64,000 nt of DNA from an uncultured Prevotellaceae bacterium (GCA_902776665.1 CACYQZ010000001.1:62001-126000); one strand, 5' to 3'. Shown: positions 24,965 to 34,630, counted from the stretch's first letter. Translations and numbers: made by a program. The notes: generated by a model not told the origin, from the sequence alone.

Positions 24965-26254
24965 TTACTTGAAAAACTCGGTGAAAACCTTCACGCTATA
25001 ATGATGGTCGGCCACGCTGCCCGTCTCGCGGCAACTGTGCATCGCGAGGATGGCATTGCCCATATCGACACCGCGAAGGGGAATCGACGAGGCGAGGATG
25101 TTGCCCAACGTGCTACCGCCAGCCACGTCGCTGTGGTTCACGAATCGCTGACAGGGCACGCCTGCCTTCTCGCACAAACTGGCGAAAATCGCGGCGGAAA
25201 GGGCGTCGCTGGCGTATTTCTGCGAGGCATTGAACTTGATGACCGGACCACCGCCGAGCACAGGATGGTTCGTCGGGTCGTACTTCTCGCTGTAGTTCGG
25301 ATGCCACGCGTGGGCGTTGTCGGCGGAAATCATAAACGCACGCTCGACGGCCTGATAGAAAGCCTCTTCTGTGCCGCTCTGCGCCCATGCGATTCGCTTC
25401 AACATCGTCGCAAGGAACGGACTTCCGGCGCCTTGTTTCGTCTGCGAACCCGTCTCCTCGTTGTCGAAAATGGCCAAAACCTTCGTCACATCGGATTTCG
25501 GCGATGCCAACAGGGCCTCCAAACCGGCGAAAGCCATCGAAAGGTCGTCAAGACGGCCCGAAGAAATGAATTCGTCGTGAATGCCGAAGGTGCAGGCTGG
25601 CTGCATGTCTGCCAGATAGAGGTCGAAGTCGAGAATGTCCGCCTTCTTCACCTTCAATTCCTTGCAAATCAGGTTGATGAGCAGGTTTCCCTTCTCCATC
25701 TCGTCGGTGATGATGCCCAGAATCGGCAGCACATCCTTCTGTTTGCTGAGTTTCACGCCGTCGTTCACCTGGCGGTTGAAATGGATGGCGAGGTTGCTGA
25801 TTTGCATCAGCGGACGCTTCACGTGGATGAGCTTCGTCACGGGATTCATCGCGTCCTTGCCCTTCAAAATGACGCGACCGGCAACGGTCAGCGGACGGTC
25901 GAACCACGTGGACATAATCGGACCGCCATAAACCTCCGTGTTCAATTTCACGATGCCGCCCTCGCACTGCATCTCGGCATTCGGCTTGATGCGGAACGTC
26001 GGCGAGTCCGAGTGCGCACAAATCATGTGAAAACCAGCGTCAGCAAGCGATTTCTTGCCGATTTCAAAGGCAAAAACCGCCGAATCGTTCTTCGTGACGA
26101 ACCATTTGTCGCCAGCCTTCACTTTACCGAGCGGTTTTTGCGCGTCAATTCGCTTGAAACCGGCCTTTTCCAACTCGTCAGTAAGGTTCTTCACCGCGAG
26201 GAAATTCACCGGCGAAGCATCCAAGAAATTCAATAAGCGTTTTGTCATATCCAT
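24965..26254 (-). CDS. M18 family aminopeptidase
   Basis: The 429-residue protein is the normal length for M18 aspartyl-type aminopeptidases. The zinc site is visible as ICAHSDSPT (His81, Asp83), DNEETGS near residue 270, and a late HSDVAGGSTLG. There is no signal peptide, so it acts in the cytosol to trim N-terminal residues from peptides. A TAAATTTG promoter element lies 54 bases upstream on the minus strand, divergent from the Rid-like gene. A second in-frame ATG at 26248 is an equally possible start. Confidence 0.94.
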   Translation of the reverse strand: MDMTKRLLNFLDASPVNFLAVKNLTDELEKAGFKRIDAQKPLGKVKAGDKWFVTKNDSAVFAFEIGKKSLADAGFHMICAHSDSPTFRIKPNAEMQCEGGIVKLNTEVYGGPIMSTWFDRPLTVAGRVILKGKDAMNPVTKLIHVKRPLMQISNLAIHFNRQVNDGVKLSKQKDVLPILGIITDEMEKGNLLINLICKELKVKKADILDFDLYLADMQPACTFGIHDEFISSGRLDDLSMAFAGLEALLASPKSDVTKVLAIFDNEETGSQTKQGAGSPFLATMLKRIAWAQSGTEEAFYQAVERAFMISADNAHAWHPNYSEKYDPTNHPVLGGGPVIKFNASQKYASDALSAAIFASLCEKAGVPCQRFVNHSDVAGGSTLGNILASSIPLRGVDMGNAILAMHSCRETGSVADHHYSVKVFTEFFK

Positions 26255-26308
26255 ATCGTTTTTTTCGTTATTTTTCTGTCAAAAATCATTCGATTTCGTT
26301 TTTCCGTG

Positions 26309-26316
26309 CAAATTTA
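26309..26316 (-). promoter_or_regulatory. TAnnTTTG promoter element for the M18 gene
   Basis: TAAATTTG on the minus strand lies 54 bases before the start codon at 26254. It is divergent from the element at 26382. Confidence 0.55.
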
Positions 26317-26381
26317 CGATTTTTTTTGGGAATACACGCAGAATTTTCAAAAAATCATCGACTTTCTCCCCAAAAAATATG

Positions 26382-26389
26382 TATCTTTG
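26382..26389 (+). promoter_or_regulatory. TAnnTTTG promoter element for the Rid-like gene
   Basis: TATCTTTG lies 19 bases before the ATG at 26409 and decides that start over in-frame ATGs further upstream. Confidence 0.7.
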
Positions 26390-26408
26390 CAGGCAAAATG
26401 AGGTTTTT

Positions 26409-27548
26409 ATGCACAAAATTCTGACATTTGACAACGCCGAAGCAAGGATTTTCGGTTTCGACGGCGGCACGGAGGTCGAGGAATTCCACCTCGTGCTGAG
26501 CGTTACGAATCCGATGCTGCCGTATCGCGAGCAACTGGAAGCGATTTTCTCGGCATACAACGAGGCAAAAAACTGCCTGACAAGTGGTGCCAAGCCTGTT
26601 TTCAAACGCTATTTCCTGAGCGATGCGAGCAACCAAATCGAACTGCTGACGGCTCGTGAAACGGAATCGACCGACTGCGCCGTGAGCATCATTCAGCAGC
26701 CGCCACTCAACGGCACGAAGTTGGCTCTTGGGGCTTATCTGACGACGAACATGGAGCGGAAACAGCTTGAAAATGGGCTTTTCGAGGCGCGTCACGGAGC
26801 CTATCGCCATTTGTGGCTGGCCAATGCCTGCGACACGTCGGAAAATTCGGAGACGCAGACCAGAATTTTGCTTAAAAACTATGTCCAACACCTTGAAAAC
26901 GAGGGAGTTTCGCTCGCCGACGACTGCGTTCGCACGTGGTTTTTCGTGAATGAGGTCGATTTGAACTACGCGGGCGTGGTCAAGGCTCGAAACGAGGTTT
27001 TCGCCACGCAAAACCTCACCGACCAAACCCATTTCATTGCCAGCACGGGCATCGGAGGTCGTCAGGCCGACGCGCAGGTGCTCGCGCAGATGGACGCATA
27101 CGCCATCGACGGCATTCAGCAGGCGCAAATCGGCTTTCTTTACGCGCCGACGCACCTGAATCGCACGAGCGACTACGGCGTGGCTTTCGAGCGCGGCACT
27201 TTTGTGGATTACGGCGACCGTCGCCACGTCTTCATTTCGGGCACCGCCAGCATCGACAACAAGGGCGAAATCGTACATCACGGCGATGTTGTAGCGCAAT
27301 GCCGTCGGATGTGGGAGAACGTGGAGGCATTGCTCGCCGAGGCCAATTGCAATTTCGACGACGCGGCGCAAATGATTGTCTATCTGCGCGACCCTGCCGA
27401 CTACTCCACCATCAAAAAACTTTTCGAGGAACGTTTCCCCGAAAAGCCTTGGGTGATTGTCCACGGGAAGGTTTGCCGTCCGGGTTGGCTCATCGAAATG
27501 GAAATGATTGCAATAAAAGCCCAGAAAACCGAGTTTCCTGAGCTTTAA
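26409..27548 (+). CDS. Rid-family / chorismatase-like (FkbO/Hyg5-like) protein
   Basis: The start is the ATG at 26409, 19 bases after a TATCTTTG element. The 379-residue protein has an N-terminal half with no strong motif and a C-terminal YjgF/RidA-like half (about 235-375) with HVFISGTASIDNKGEIVHHGD and MIVYLRDPADY. This two-part layout, with TGIGGR near residue 217, is that of chorismatases of the FkbO/Hyg5 type, whose catalytic site lies in the RidA-like trimer fold. Bacteroidales members have no assigned substrate. It is a single gene that converges with rny at a shared terminator. Confidence 0.75.
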   Translation: MHKILTFDNAEARIFGFDGGTEVEEFHLVLSVTNPMLPYREQLEAIFSAYNEAKNCLTSGAKPVFKRYFLSDASNQIELLTARETESTDCAVSIIQQPPLNGTKLALGAYLTTNMERKQLENGLFEARHGAYRHLWLANACDTSENSETQTRILLKNYVQHLENEGVSLADDCVRTWFFVNEVDLNYAGVVKARNEVFATQNLTDQTHFIASTGIGGRQADAQVLAQMDAYAIDGIQQAQIGFLYAPTHLNRTSDYGVAFERGTFVDYGDRRHVFISGTASIDNKGEIVHHGDVVAQCRRMWENVEALLAEANCNFDDAAQMIVYLRDPADYSTIKKLFEERFPEKPWVIVHGKVCRPGWLIEMEMIAIKAQKTEFPEL

Positions 27549-27569
27549 AGAAGTTCTGACATATTAAAA

Positions 27570-27593
27570 AACTACGCCGAAATCAGCGTAGTT
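27570..27593. terminator. Bidirectional terminator between Rid-like gene and rny
   Basis: AACTACGC (27570-27577) pairs with GCGTAGTT (27586-27593) around an 8-base loop. It is flanked by an A tract and a T tract, so it can serve both convergent genes. Confidence 0.85.
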
Positions 27594-27626
27594 TTTATTG
27601 TGGAAACAATCGAATCGATTGAAAAA

Positions 27627-29162
27627 TCACTTCGCGTAAGCCACCGACCGCGTTTCGCGAATCACGGTAATCTTCACCTGACCCGGATAGGTCATTTCAG
27701 TCTGGATTTTCGATGCGATTTGTCCGCTGAGTGCCTCCGTCTCGGCATCCGACATCTTGTCGGCACCGACAATGACGCGCAACTCGCGACCAGCCTGAAT
27801 GGCGTAGGTCTTCGTCACACCCGGATAACTCATAGCAATGGCCTCAAGGTCGTTCAGACGTTTGATGTAAGCCTCGACAATCTCGCGACGGGCACCCGGA
27901 CGAGCGCCACTGATGGCGTCGCACACCTGCACGATGGGCGCGAGAAGCGTCTGCATCTCCATTTCGTCGTGGTGGGCACCGATGGCATTGCAAATATCGG
28001 GTTTTTCCTTGTATTTTTCAGCGATTTTCGCACCGTAGAGGGCGTGCGGGTCGTCGGTGTCTTCGTCAGGCACTTTTCCAATGTCGTGCAACAGTCCAGC
28101 GCGTTTCGCCTTCTTCGGATTCAGACCGAGTTCAGCCGCCATCACAGCACAGAGGTTGGCCGTTTCACGGGCGTGTTGCAGCAGGTTCTGACCGTAGGAC
28201 GAACGATATTTCATCTTTCCGACGATGCGAATCAGTTCGGGATGCAGGCCGTGGACACCGAGGTCGATGGCCGTGCGCTTACCCGTCTCGACGATTTCGT
28301 TGTCGAGTTGTTTCTTGACTTTCGCCACCACTTCCTCGATGCGGGCGGGGTGGATGCGACCGTCGCTGACGAGTTGGTGAAGCGCCAGACGGCAGATTTC
28401 GCGGCGAATCGGGTCGAACGCCGAGATAACGATGGCCTCGGGCGTATCATCGACGACGAGTTCCACACCGCAGGCGGCCTCCAGAGCGCGAATGTTGCGA
28501 CCTTCACGACCGATGACGCGACCTTTGATGTCGTCGTTGTCGAGGTGGAACACCGACACGCTGTTCTCGATGGCCGTTTCTGTCGCCACGCGCTGAATCG
28601 TCTGAATCACGATTTTCTTCGCCTGTGCGTTGGCATTGAGTTTCGCCTCGTCAACAATTTCGTTGATGTAACTGGCAGCGTCGGTTCGAGCCTCGTCCTT
28701 CAGGCTTTCAATCAGGCGGCTCTTGGCTTCGTCGGCACTCAGTCCCGACACTTCCTCGAGTTTCGCCCGCTCTTGGCTCTGCATTTTCTCGAGTTCTTCC
28801 TGCTTGATGGCGAGCAACTTCTTCTCGTTATCGATGCGCTGTTGGTTCTGCTCCACCTCCTGTTTGCGGCGACCGAGTTCCTCCTGACGCTGGTTCAGCG
28901 AGATTTCGCGCTGCTTCAGCTTGTTTTCGCTCTGCTGAATGCGCTGGTTGCGCTGCTGCACTTCTTTTTCGAGTTCGCTCTTCTTGTTGAGGAACTTCTC
29001 GCGCACCTCCAAGAGCTTCTTCTCCTTAATCACTTCAGCCTCCTTGTCGGCGGCTGCAATCATCTCATTATATTTTCCCTTCACTACGTAACGGAAAACA
29101 GCATAGCCGATAAATCCGCCTACTACGAGGCCGGCAACGACTGCAATTAGTATTGGTATCAT
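27627..29162 (-). CDS. rny: Ribonuclease Y
   Basis: The 511-residue protein is full length. It has an N-terminal membrane anchor with a Gly/Val pattern (about 3-25), a long coiled coil (about 30-180), a KH domain with [13 protein letters not shown] near residue 212, and an HD domain with GLLHDIGK (His359-Asp360). RNase Y is a membrane-associated endonuclease that initiates mRNA decay. The gene follows zapA by 30 bases on the same strand, an arrangement conserved in Bacteroidales. Confidence 0.97.
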   Translation of the reverse strand: MIPILIAVVAGLVVGGFIGYAVFRYVVKGKYNEMIAAADKEAEVIKEKKLLEVREKFLNKKSELEKEVQQRNQRIQQSENKLKQREISLNQRQEELGRRKQEVEQNQQRIDNEKKLLAIKQEELEKMQSQERAKLEEVSGLSADEAKSRLIESLKDEARTDAASYINEIVDEAKLNANAQAKKIVIQTIQRVATETAIENSVSVFHLDNDDIKGRVIGREGRNIRALEAACGVELVVDDTPEAIVISAFDPIRREICRLALHQLVSDGRIHPARIEEVVAKVKKQLDNEIVETGKRTAIDLGVHGLHPELIRIVGKMKYRSSYGQNLLQHARETANLCAVMAAELGLNPKKAKRAGLLHDIGKVPDEDTDDPHALYGAKIAEKYKEKPDICNAIGAHHDEMEMQTLLAPIVQVCDAISGARPGARREIVEAYIKRLNDLEAIAMSYPGVTKTYAIQAGRELRVIVGADKMSDAETEALSGQIASKIQTEMTYPGQVKITVIRETRSVAYAK

Positions 29163-29192
29163 TTGTATTTAAATAATGGTTTAATAATATTC

Positions 29193-29495
29193 TCAATCTT
29201 CATTCAGAGCATCTTCGATTTCTGAAGTTAACTTTTCGAGAATATCATTGTAGATACCTGTATCGTTGACATTCACCATCTTCTCATGGGCCAACGCAAT
29301 GTCAAGCATCGCCGCATACAAGATTTCCTTCTCGGTCTTCCTTCCGCGAAGCATAGGAACGTAGAGGTTCATTGTATTGTTGATGAGTTTGGCCGCATTG
29401 CGATAGTATTCCTCCTCTTCGGGGAACACGTTTACCGCCATGACGGTGTCATACAGGTTCAACCGTATATTCAGTTTCTTGTTTTCTTCAGCCAT
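29193..29495 (-). CDS. zapA: Cell division protein ZapA
   Basis: The 100-residue protein matches ZapA: an N-terminal beta-rich region (KLNIRLNLYDTVMAVNV), then EEEEYYRNAAKLINNTMN (25-42) and a C-terminal helix. ZapA cross-links FtsZ filaments at the division site. It lies 12 bases after a coiled-coil gene and 30 bases before rny. Confidence 0.88.
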   Translation of the reverse strand: MAEENKKLNIRLNLYDTVMAVNVFPEEEEYYRNAAKLINNTMNLYVPMLRGRKTEKEILYAAMLDIALAHEKMVNVNDTGIYNDILEKLTSEIEDALNED

Positions 29496-29507
29496 CGCTC
29501 CGAATTT

Positions 29508-29810
29508 TTATTTCTCACTCAGTAGCGTTATACACTTATTGACGTCGCGAATGAGCTTGGCCAGCCGCTTCTGTGCTCCTTCGAGGTCGCGGTCGGAAAT
29601 CTCAATCATCTTCGCCATCTTCAGACTCTCGTAGTCGCCTTTTGCCTGAGAGAGTTGCGCCTCAAGTTCCTTGATGCGCGCATTGTGCTCGGCGACCTGC
29701 ATGCGCAAACCTGCGTTCTCCTTCTTCATTTCCGTGAACTGGAGAATCAGCTGCCTCATACGGGTCGTAAAAAGCTTCAATGTTTTCTCGTTTTTCTCTT
29801 TTGCATCCAT
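29508..29810 (-). CDS. Coiled-coil protein, ZapB-like position
   Basis: The preferred start is the ATG at 29810 (MDAKEKNEK), 20 bases after a promoter element. The 100-residue product is almost entirely a heptad-rich coiled coil (about 12-85: LILQFTEMKKENAGLRM, IKELEAQLSQAKGDYE). It lies just before zapA, so a ZapB-like partner role at the divisome is plausible. No family is recognised with certainty. Confidence 0.7.
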   Translation of the reverse strand: MDAKEKNEKTLKLFTTRMRQLILQFTEMKKENAGLRMQVAEHNARIKELEAQLSQAKGDYESLKMAKMIEISDRDLEGAQKRLAKLIRDVNKCITLLSEK

Positions 29811-29830
29811 GCAACTACTCAATTTGCGTA

Positions 29831-29862
29831 CAAAATTAGTCCATTTTCATGAATCCTGCAAA
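29831..29862 (-). promoter_or_regulatory. Promoter for the coiled-coil-zapA-rny operon
   Basis: On the minus strand TTTG (29859-29862) is followed after 20 bases by TAATTTTG (29831-29838), a good match to the Bacteroidetes -33/-7 promoter. The ATG at 29810 lies 20 bases on. Confidence 0.75.
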
Positions 29863-29930
29863 TTTTCTTCGATTTTTTATGAATTTTCTTTGATATTTTT
29901 TTATTTACGAGGATTCATTCGAGTCATTCT

Positions 29931-30554
29931 TCAAGCCTTCTCGTCGGTCGGGCGCGGCTCTTTCTTGGCCAGCATCACCACGTTATAGACGAAATCGGTG
30001 ACCCATTTCTGCGAGAATCCGAGCCGTTTGTTGTACTGGCGAATCGCCACGACGGTCTTCATCACGCCGGCGTCGCTGTAGTCGTTCTTATTAAAGATGT
30101 CAGCCACAGTTTTCTCCGTCATCTGATAGATGGCACTCTTGAAGAACGACGGCAGGCGCAACTTGAACTTCATCAGATTGCCGGTGAGCATCATCAAGTC
30201 CTGCGAAAAGCCTTGGAACTGAATCAGATAAACTTGCACGTCTTGCAGTTTCCGACAGTTCTTGCGGATGCTTTGGTCGATTTCCTTGAAAAATCCGTCA
30301 TCCGTTTTGTAAATTTCTTTCATCATCTTCCGGCACTGCGACTTCTCGCCCACGCCGAGTTTGTTGTTCACCGTCGGAACGCGCAATGTCGTCTTGAAAG
30401 TCCGCAAGTCTGGAAACATCGATAAATTATTGATTCCCAATTCAGAAGCTATTGCCGATTGAAAATATACTCTAACGAGCATCATGTAGTCTTCCATACC
30501 ACCGGCTTTCTTCTCTTCGGACTTCTTTCCGAATAGTTTCGATAATATTCCCAT
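29931..30554 (-). CDS. Conserved hypothetical protein
   Basis: I choose the ATG at 30554 (MGILSKLFGKKSE); the longer frame extends into the promoter. The 207-residue protein is soluble, basic and mostly helical, without a recognised motif. Notable stretches are MEDYMMLVRVYFQSAIASELG near residue 20 (split) and KLGVGEKSQCRKMMKEIYK near residue 70. It looks like a chromosomal Bacteroidales family rather than part of the neighbouring sugar locus. It is a single gene with its own promoter, divergent from rfbA. Confidence 0.7.
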   Translation of the reverse strand: MGILSKLFGKKSEEKKAGGMEDYMMLVRVYFQSAIASELGINNLSMFPDLRTFKTTLRVPTVNNKLGVGEKSQCRKMMKEIYKTDDGFFKEIDQSIRKNCRKLQDVQVYLIQFQGFSQDLMMLTGNLMKFKLRLPSFFKSAIYQMTEKTVADIFNKNDYSDAGVMKTVVAIRQYNKRLGFSQKWVTDFVYNVVMLAKKEPRPTDEKA

Positions 30555-30600
30555 GTCTCTTTTTTCAAAAATTTTTACGTTAAACAAAACTTTTTCTGTG

Positions 30601-30631
30601 CAAAATTACAACAATCTGAGCAATTGACAAA
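30601..30631 (-). promoter_or_regulatory. Promoter for the conserved hypothetical gene
   Basis: On the minus strand TTTG (30628-30631) is followed after 19 bases by TAATTTTG (30601-30608), 46 bases before the start codon at 30554. Confidence 0.7.
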
Positions 30632-30718
30632 ATAAATTTGAAAAAACATTTGGATAAAAAAATCATAAATTTCAGCAACTTTTTTGCGAAAACTGCATTT
30701 ACTTTGATGTTTTTTTCT

Positions 30719-30726
30719 TACCTTTG
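30719..30726 (+). promoter_or_regulatory. TAnnTTTG promoter element for rfbA
   Basis: TACCTTTG lies 19 bases before the ATG at 30746 and decides the rfbA start over an in-frame ATG at 30638. It may drive rfbA, the wzc-like gene and the HAD gene. Confidence 0.7.
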
Positions 30727-30745
30727 CACGGAATTTGCAAAAAAT

Positions 30746-31621
30746 ATGAAAGGAATTGTATTGGCAGGCGGCTCAGGAACCCGCCTCTACCCCATCACAA
30801 AGGGCATCAGCAAGCAGCTGATTCCGATTTTCGACAAGCCGATGATTTACTATCCCATCTCGGCTTTGATGAACGCGGGCATCCGCGAGATTCTCATCAT
30901 CTCGACCCCACACGACCTTCCGGGTTTCCGTCGTCTGTTAGGCGACGGCAGCGACTTCGGCGTGCGCTTTGAGTATGCCGAACAGCCCAGTCCCGACGGT
31001 CTGGCGCAGGCATTCATCATCGGCGAGAAGTTCATCGGCGACGATTGCGCCTGCCTCGTGCTCGGCGACAACATTTTCCACGGCGTCGGCTTCACCGAAC
31101 TGCTCCGCCAGAGTGTCGTCGATGCCGAACAGCACGGGAAAGCGTCGGTTTTCGGCTATTACGTGAACGACCCTGAGCGCTATGGCGTGGCTGAAATCGA
31201 CGACGAGGGCAACTGCCTCAGCATCGAGGAAAAACCGAAGGAGCCGAAATCGAACTATGCCGTGGTCGGCCTGTATTTCTACCCGAACAGCGTGGTGGAA
31301 ATCGCCAAGAACATCAAGCCGAGTGCGCGTGGAGAACTGGAAATCACGACCGTCAATCAGGAATATCTGAAGCGTGGCGAACTGAAAGTTCGGAAGTTGC
31401 AGCGCGGTTTTGCGTGGCTCGACACCGGCACCCACGACAGTCTGAGCGAGGCCAGCACCTTCATCGAGGTCATCGAGAAGCGACAGGGTCTGAAAATCGC
31501 CTGCCTCGAGGAAATCGCCCTGCTCAACGGCTGGATTACGCCGGAAAAACTCCGCGAAATCGCCCAACCGATGCAGAAAAATGCCTATGGGCAGTATCTT
31601 TTGCAACTCATTGGTGGTTGA
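30746..31621 (+). CDS. rfbA: Glucose-1-phosphate thymidylyltransferase
   Basis: The 291-residue protein starts [20 protein letters not shown], the nucleotide-binding loop of RmlA/RfbA (GGSGTR at 8-13). [10 protein letters not shown] near residue 110 and [10 protein letters not shown] near 220 are also typical. It makes dTDP-glucose, the first step to dTDP-rhamnose and related sugars. rmlB, rmlC and rmlD are not in this window. It begins the + strand part of the polysaccharide locus and is followed after 52 bases by the Wzc-like gene. Confidence 0.96.
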   Translation: MKGIVLAGGSGTRLYPITKGISKQLIPIFDKPMIYYPISALMNAGIREILIISTPHDLPGFRRLLGDGSDFGVRFEYAEQPSPDGLAQAFIIGEKFIGDDCACLVLGDNIFHGVGFTELLRQSVVDAEQHGKASVFGYYVNDPERYGVAEIDDEGNCLSIEEKPKEPKSNYAVVGLYFYPNSVVEIAKNIKPSARGELEITTVNQEYLKRGELKVRKLQRGFAWLDTGTHDSLSEASTFIEVIEKRQGLKIACLEEIALLNGWITPEKLREIAQPMQKNAYGQYLLQLIGG

Positions 31622-31673
31622 AACGAAAATATTTGATTGAATCTGAAAATATAATAAAGAACAAACAAGTAAT

Positions 31674-34151
31674 ATGGAAGAAAACAAAAACATTGCAATT
31701 GAGAATGCAACAGAACAGGAAGAAAAATCATTGATTGACTTCCAAAAAATTTACCAAACCCTGATCCTGAACTGGAAGTGGTTCGTGCTTTCGCTGATTT
31801 TCTGCTTGGGACTGGCGGCCATCTACCTGCGTTACACAACGCCGATTTATCAGGCCTACGCCAAACTGATCATCAAGGAGGAAAGCGGTTCCAGAAGCAG
31901 GGGAGCGTTGATGAACACCACCAATTTCGGTACGATTTCTAACACGTCGGGCATTGAAACCGAGATGGAAATCCTGCGTTCGCGCTTCATGGCCGAGCAA
32001 ACGGTTCGCGACCTGAAATTGTACACCACCTACAAGAGCGTGGGCAAGGTTTCTGATAACCTGCTTTATCAGAACCAGCCGATTACTGTCGATATCGACC
32101 CGGCTCACCTTGAGAAACTCTCGGGAGCCATCAACATCGAGATTGATGTCGAAAAAGACGGCTATCATGTTTCGGGTAATTATGGCAACCACACCTTCAA
32201 CAAACTCATCACGAAGTTGCCTGCATCGTTCCAGATTTCTGCCGGAACGCTGACATTCACGCAGAACTCCATCGTAACAGCCGAGCCTGGAAGTACGTTC
32301 AAAGTACAAATTATGTCACCCAAGATGGCGTCCTATGGCTTTGCCGGTCGCTTAGGCGTGAGCCCGTCGGCAAAAAGCAACTCCATCGCCCAACTGGTGA
32401 TGACCGACCCGCTTCCACAGCGTGCTGCCGACTATCTGCGCCAGTTGGTTGTCTGCTACAACCGTCAGGCCAACGAAGACAAAAACGAAATCGCTGTTAA
32501 TACCGAGGCATTCATCAACTCTCGTCTCGAGAAAATCAATGCTGAACTGGGTGCCACGGAAGGCGAGTTGCAGGCATACAAGCAGAGCCACGGCATCGTA
32601 ACGCTGGGCATGAGTGGTGGTGCTGGCTTTGGTGGCAAAGAAGAATATTCGAAAGAATTGCACGAGGCTAACACCCAGGTGGCTCTCATCAACAGCATGA
32701 ACGAAGCAATGATTGAAAACACCGGCAGCTACAAAACTCTACCTACTAATATTGTAAGTGATGCAGGTGCCTCTCAACTCATTAACAAATATAACGAGCT
32801 CGCCCTTGAGCGCAACCGACTGCTGCGTTCTGCATCGGAAACGAGCCCTGCCGTTGCCCCGATTACTGCACAGATGGACGAATTGCAGAACAGCATTCAG
32901 GCATCGCTCGACCAGACTCGCAAAAACTACGAGATTCGCCGCAACAGCATCGCTCAACAGTACAACAAGTACAGCGCAATGGCCAACGCCACGCCCGAAC
33001 AAGAGCGTATGCTCACCCAGATTGGTCGTCAGCAAGACGTGAAGTCGGGTCTGTATCTGATGTTGCTTCAGAAGCGTGAGGAGAACTCGATTTCTCTGGC
33101 AGCAACGGTCGATAAGGGTAAACTGATCGACACCCCCGTCGCAGGCGGACAAATCAGCCCGAAGCGCTCGATGATTTTCCTGAGTGCTCTGATTGCTGGT
33201 CTTGCCATTCCGTTCCTGATTTTGGTGGTGCTCACCTTCTTCCGCTATAAGATTGAAGGTCACGACGACGTTGTCGCACTCACCAAACTGCCCGTCCTCG
33301 CCGACGTTGCCGTTGCCAGCGACACCGCCAAGACGAAGGCCGACATCGTGGTTCACGAAAACAAGAACAACCAGATGGAGGAAGTGTTCCGTTCGATGCG
33401 TACAAACCTGCAGTTTATTCTGAAAGAAAATGAAAAGGTCATCCTCTTCACGTCGAGTACGTCGGGTGAAGGAAAGACCTTCAACGCAGCTAACCTTTCC
33501 GTCAGTTTCGCATTGCTCGGCAAGAAAGTGATTCTGCTCGGTCTTGACATTCGTAAGCCGCGTCTGTCGGAACTTTTCGAACTCGACGACCACAAGCATG
33601 GTATCACCAACCTGCTTGTCCACGACGACCCGTCTTGGCAGATGATTCAAGAACAGATTGTTCCTTCGAACATCAACAACAACCTCGACCTGCTGTTGGC
33701 CGGTCCGATTCCGCCCAACCCGACGGAGTTGCTGGCACGTACTTCGCTCGATGTAATCATCAACCAGTTGAAAGAGCACTACGACTATATCCTCATTGAC
33801 TCCGCACCTGTCGGCCTTGTCACCGATACGCTCCAGATTGGTCGCATTGCTGATGCCACCGTTTACGTTTGCCGTGCAGACTACACGCCGAAGGAGGCCT
33901 TCTCGATGGTCAATTCGCTGAGCGCCGAGAAGAAGTTGCCGAAGATGAGCATCGTGCTCAACGGTATTGATATGTCGAAGAAGAAGTACGGCTACTACTA
34001 CGGCTACGGACGCTACGGTAAGTATGGACGCTACGGACGCTATGGCCGTTACGGAAAGTACAGCAGCAGCACCTATGGCACATACGGCGGCTACGGCACG
34101 TATGGCAAGAGCAGCTATGGTGACCAGAACGACACGTCGATTAAGAAATAA
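31674..34151 (+). CDS. Wzc-type polysaccharide co-polymerase and tyrosine autokinase
   Basis: The 825-residue protein has an N-terminal Wzz domain with a first membrane span (about 34-52), a long periplasmic coiled coil, a second span (about 500-525) and a cytosolic BY-kinase domain. Walker A is TSGEGKT (597-603), the Walker A' phrase is LLGLDIRKPR (621-630) and Walker B is YILIDSAP (705-712). The C-terminus is a Tyr/Gly-rich tail (about 772-815) with 16 tyrosines, an autophosphorylation cluster. It would control chain length and export of the polysaccharide made by the minus-strand genes. No outer-membrane export protein gene (Wza type) is adjacent, although it often precedes wzc. Confidence 0.93.
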   Translation: MEENKNIAIENATEQEEKSLIDFQKIYQTLILNWKWFVLSLIFCLGLAAIYLRYTTPIYQAYAKLIIKEESGSRSRGALMNTTNFGTISNTSGIETEMEILRSRFMAEQTVRDLKLYTTYKSVGKVSDNLLYQNQPITVDIDPAHLEKLSGAINIEIDVEKDGYHVSGNYGNHTFNKLITKLPASFQISAGTLTFTQNSIVTAEPGSTFKVQIMSPKMASYGFAGRLGVSPSAKSNSIAQLVMTDPLPQRAADYLRQLVVCYNRQANEDKNEIAVNTEAFINSRLEKINAELGATEGELQAYKQSHGIVTLGMSGGAGFGGKEEYSKELHEANTQVALINSMNEAMIENTGSYKTLPTNIVSDAGASQLINKYNELALERNRLLRSASETSPAVAPITAQMDELQNSIQASLDQTRKNYEIRRNSIAQQYNKYSAMANATPEQERMLTQIGRQQDVKSGLYLMLLQKREENSISLAATVDKGKLIDTPVAGGQISPKRSMIFLSALIAGLAIPFLILVVLTFFRYKIEGHDDVVALTKLPVLADVAVASDTAKTKADIVVHENKNNQMEEVFRSMRTNLQFILKENEKVILFTSSTSGEGKTFNAANLSVSFALLGKKVILLGLDIRKPRLSELFELDDHKHGITNLLVHDDPSWQMIQEQIVPSNINNNLDLLLAGPIPPNPTELLARTSLDVIINQLKEHYDYILIDSAPVGLVTDTLQIGRIADATVYVCRADYTPKEAFSMVNSLSAEKKLPKMSIVLNGIDMSKKKYGYYYGYGRYGKYGRYGRYGRYGKYSSSTYGTYGGYGTYGKSSYGDQNDTSIKK

Positions 34152-34160
34152 ACTCGGAAA

Positions 34161-34595
34161 ATGACTATTGCTGTAGATTTCGACGGCACAATCGTCGAAG
34201 AACGATATCCGGAAATCGGTGCAGAACGACCTTTTGCCACCGAAACCCTCAAAATGCTGATTCGCGACCAACACCGTCTGATTCTTTGGACGGTGCGCGA
34301 AGGCAAGCTTTTGGAGGATGCCGTGAACTGGTGCAAGGAGCGCGGCGTGGAGTTCTATGCCGTCAACAAGGACTATCCTGAGGAGAAAGAGGAGTGGAAC
34401 CAACACTTCTCGCGGAAAATCAAGGCCGACATGTGGATTGACGACCGCAACATCGGTGGACTGCCCGACTGGGGACAGATTTACCAAATGATTTCCCAAG
34501 GACAGACGTGGAAAGACCTCGTCAATCAGGCCGCACGAAATCGATTAGAGCATCACGAGGCTCCGAAGAAAAAACACTGGTGGAGCCGCGGATAG
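34161..34595 (+). CDS. HAD-like hydrolase (BT0820 type)
   Basis: The 144-residue protein has the first HAD motif VDFDGTIVEE (Asp6, Asp8), a motif-2-like ILWTVREG and a final MWIDDRNIGG, the minimal-cap layout of BT0820-type HAD proteins. It probably hydrolyses a phosphate ester. It starts 9 bases after the Wzc-like gene and ends at a strong terminator, so it is the last gene of the + strand unit. The substrate is unknown. Confidence 0.8.
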   Translation: MTIAVDFDGTIVEERYPEIGAERPFATETLKMLIRDQHRLILWTVREGKLLEDAVNWCKERGVEFYAVNKDYPEEKEEWNQHFSRKIKADMWIDDRNIGGLPDWGQIYQMISQGQTWKDLVNQAARNRLEHHEAPKKKHWWSRG

Positions 34596-34604
34596 ATAAA
34601 AAAA

Positions 34605-34630
34605 GACGCTGACAAATTGCTGTCAGCGTC
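34605..34630. terminator. Strong bidirectional terminator between the two halves of the polysaccharide locus
   Basis: GACGCTGACA (34605-34614) pairs with TGTCAGCGTC (34621-34630), and the flanking A and T tracts extend the stem. It ends the + strand unit and the long minus-strand operon. Confidence 0.95.

Noticed and set aside
27600-29150. A 516-codon + strand frame opposite rny
   Set aside because: RNase Y motifs are complete on the other strand; the antisense frame is Leu/Phe/His-rich and motif-free.
30638-30745. N-terminal extension of RfbA from an ATG at 30638
   Set aside because: It would include the TACCTTTG promoter element as coding sequence and family members start at MKGIVLAGG.
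32739-34499. A 586-codon minus-strand frame opposite the Wzc-type gene
   Set aside because: It is antisense to all BY-kinase motifs and shows no motif of its own.
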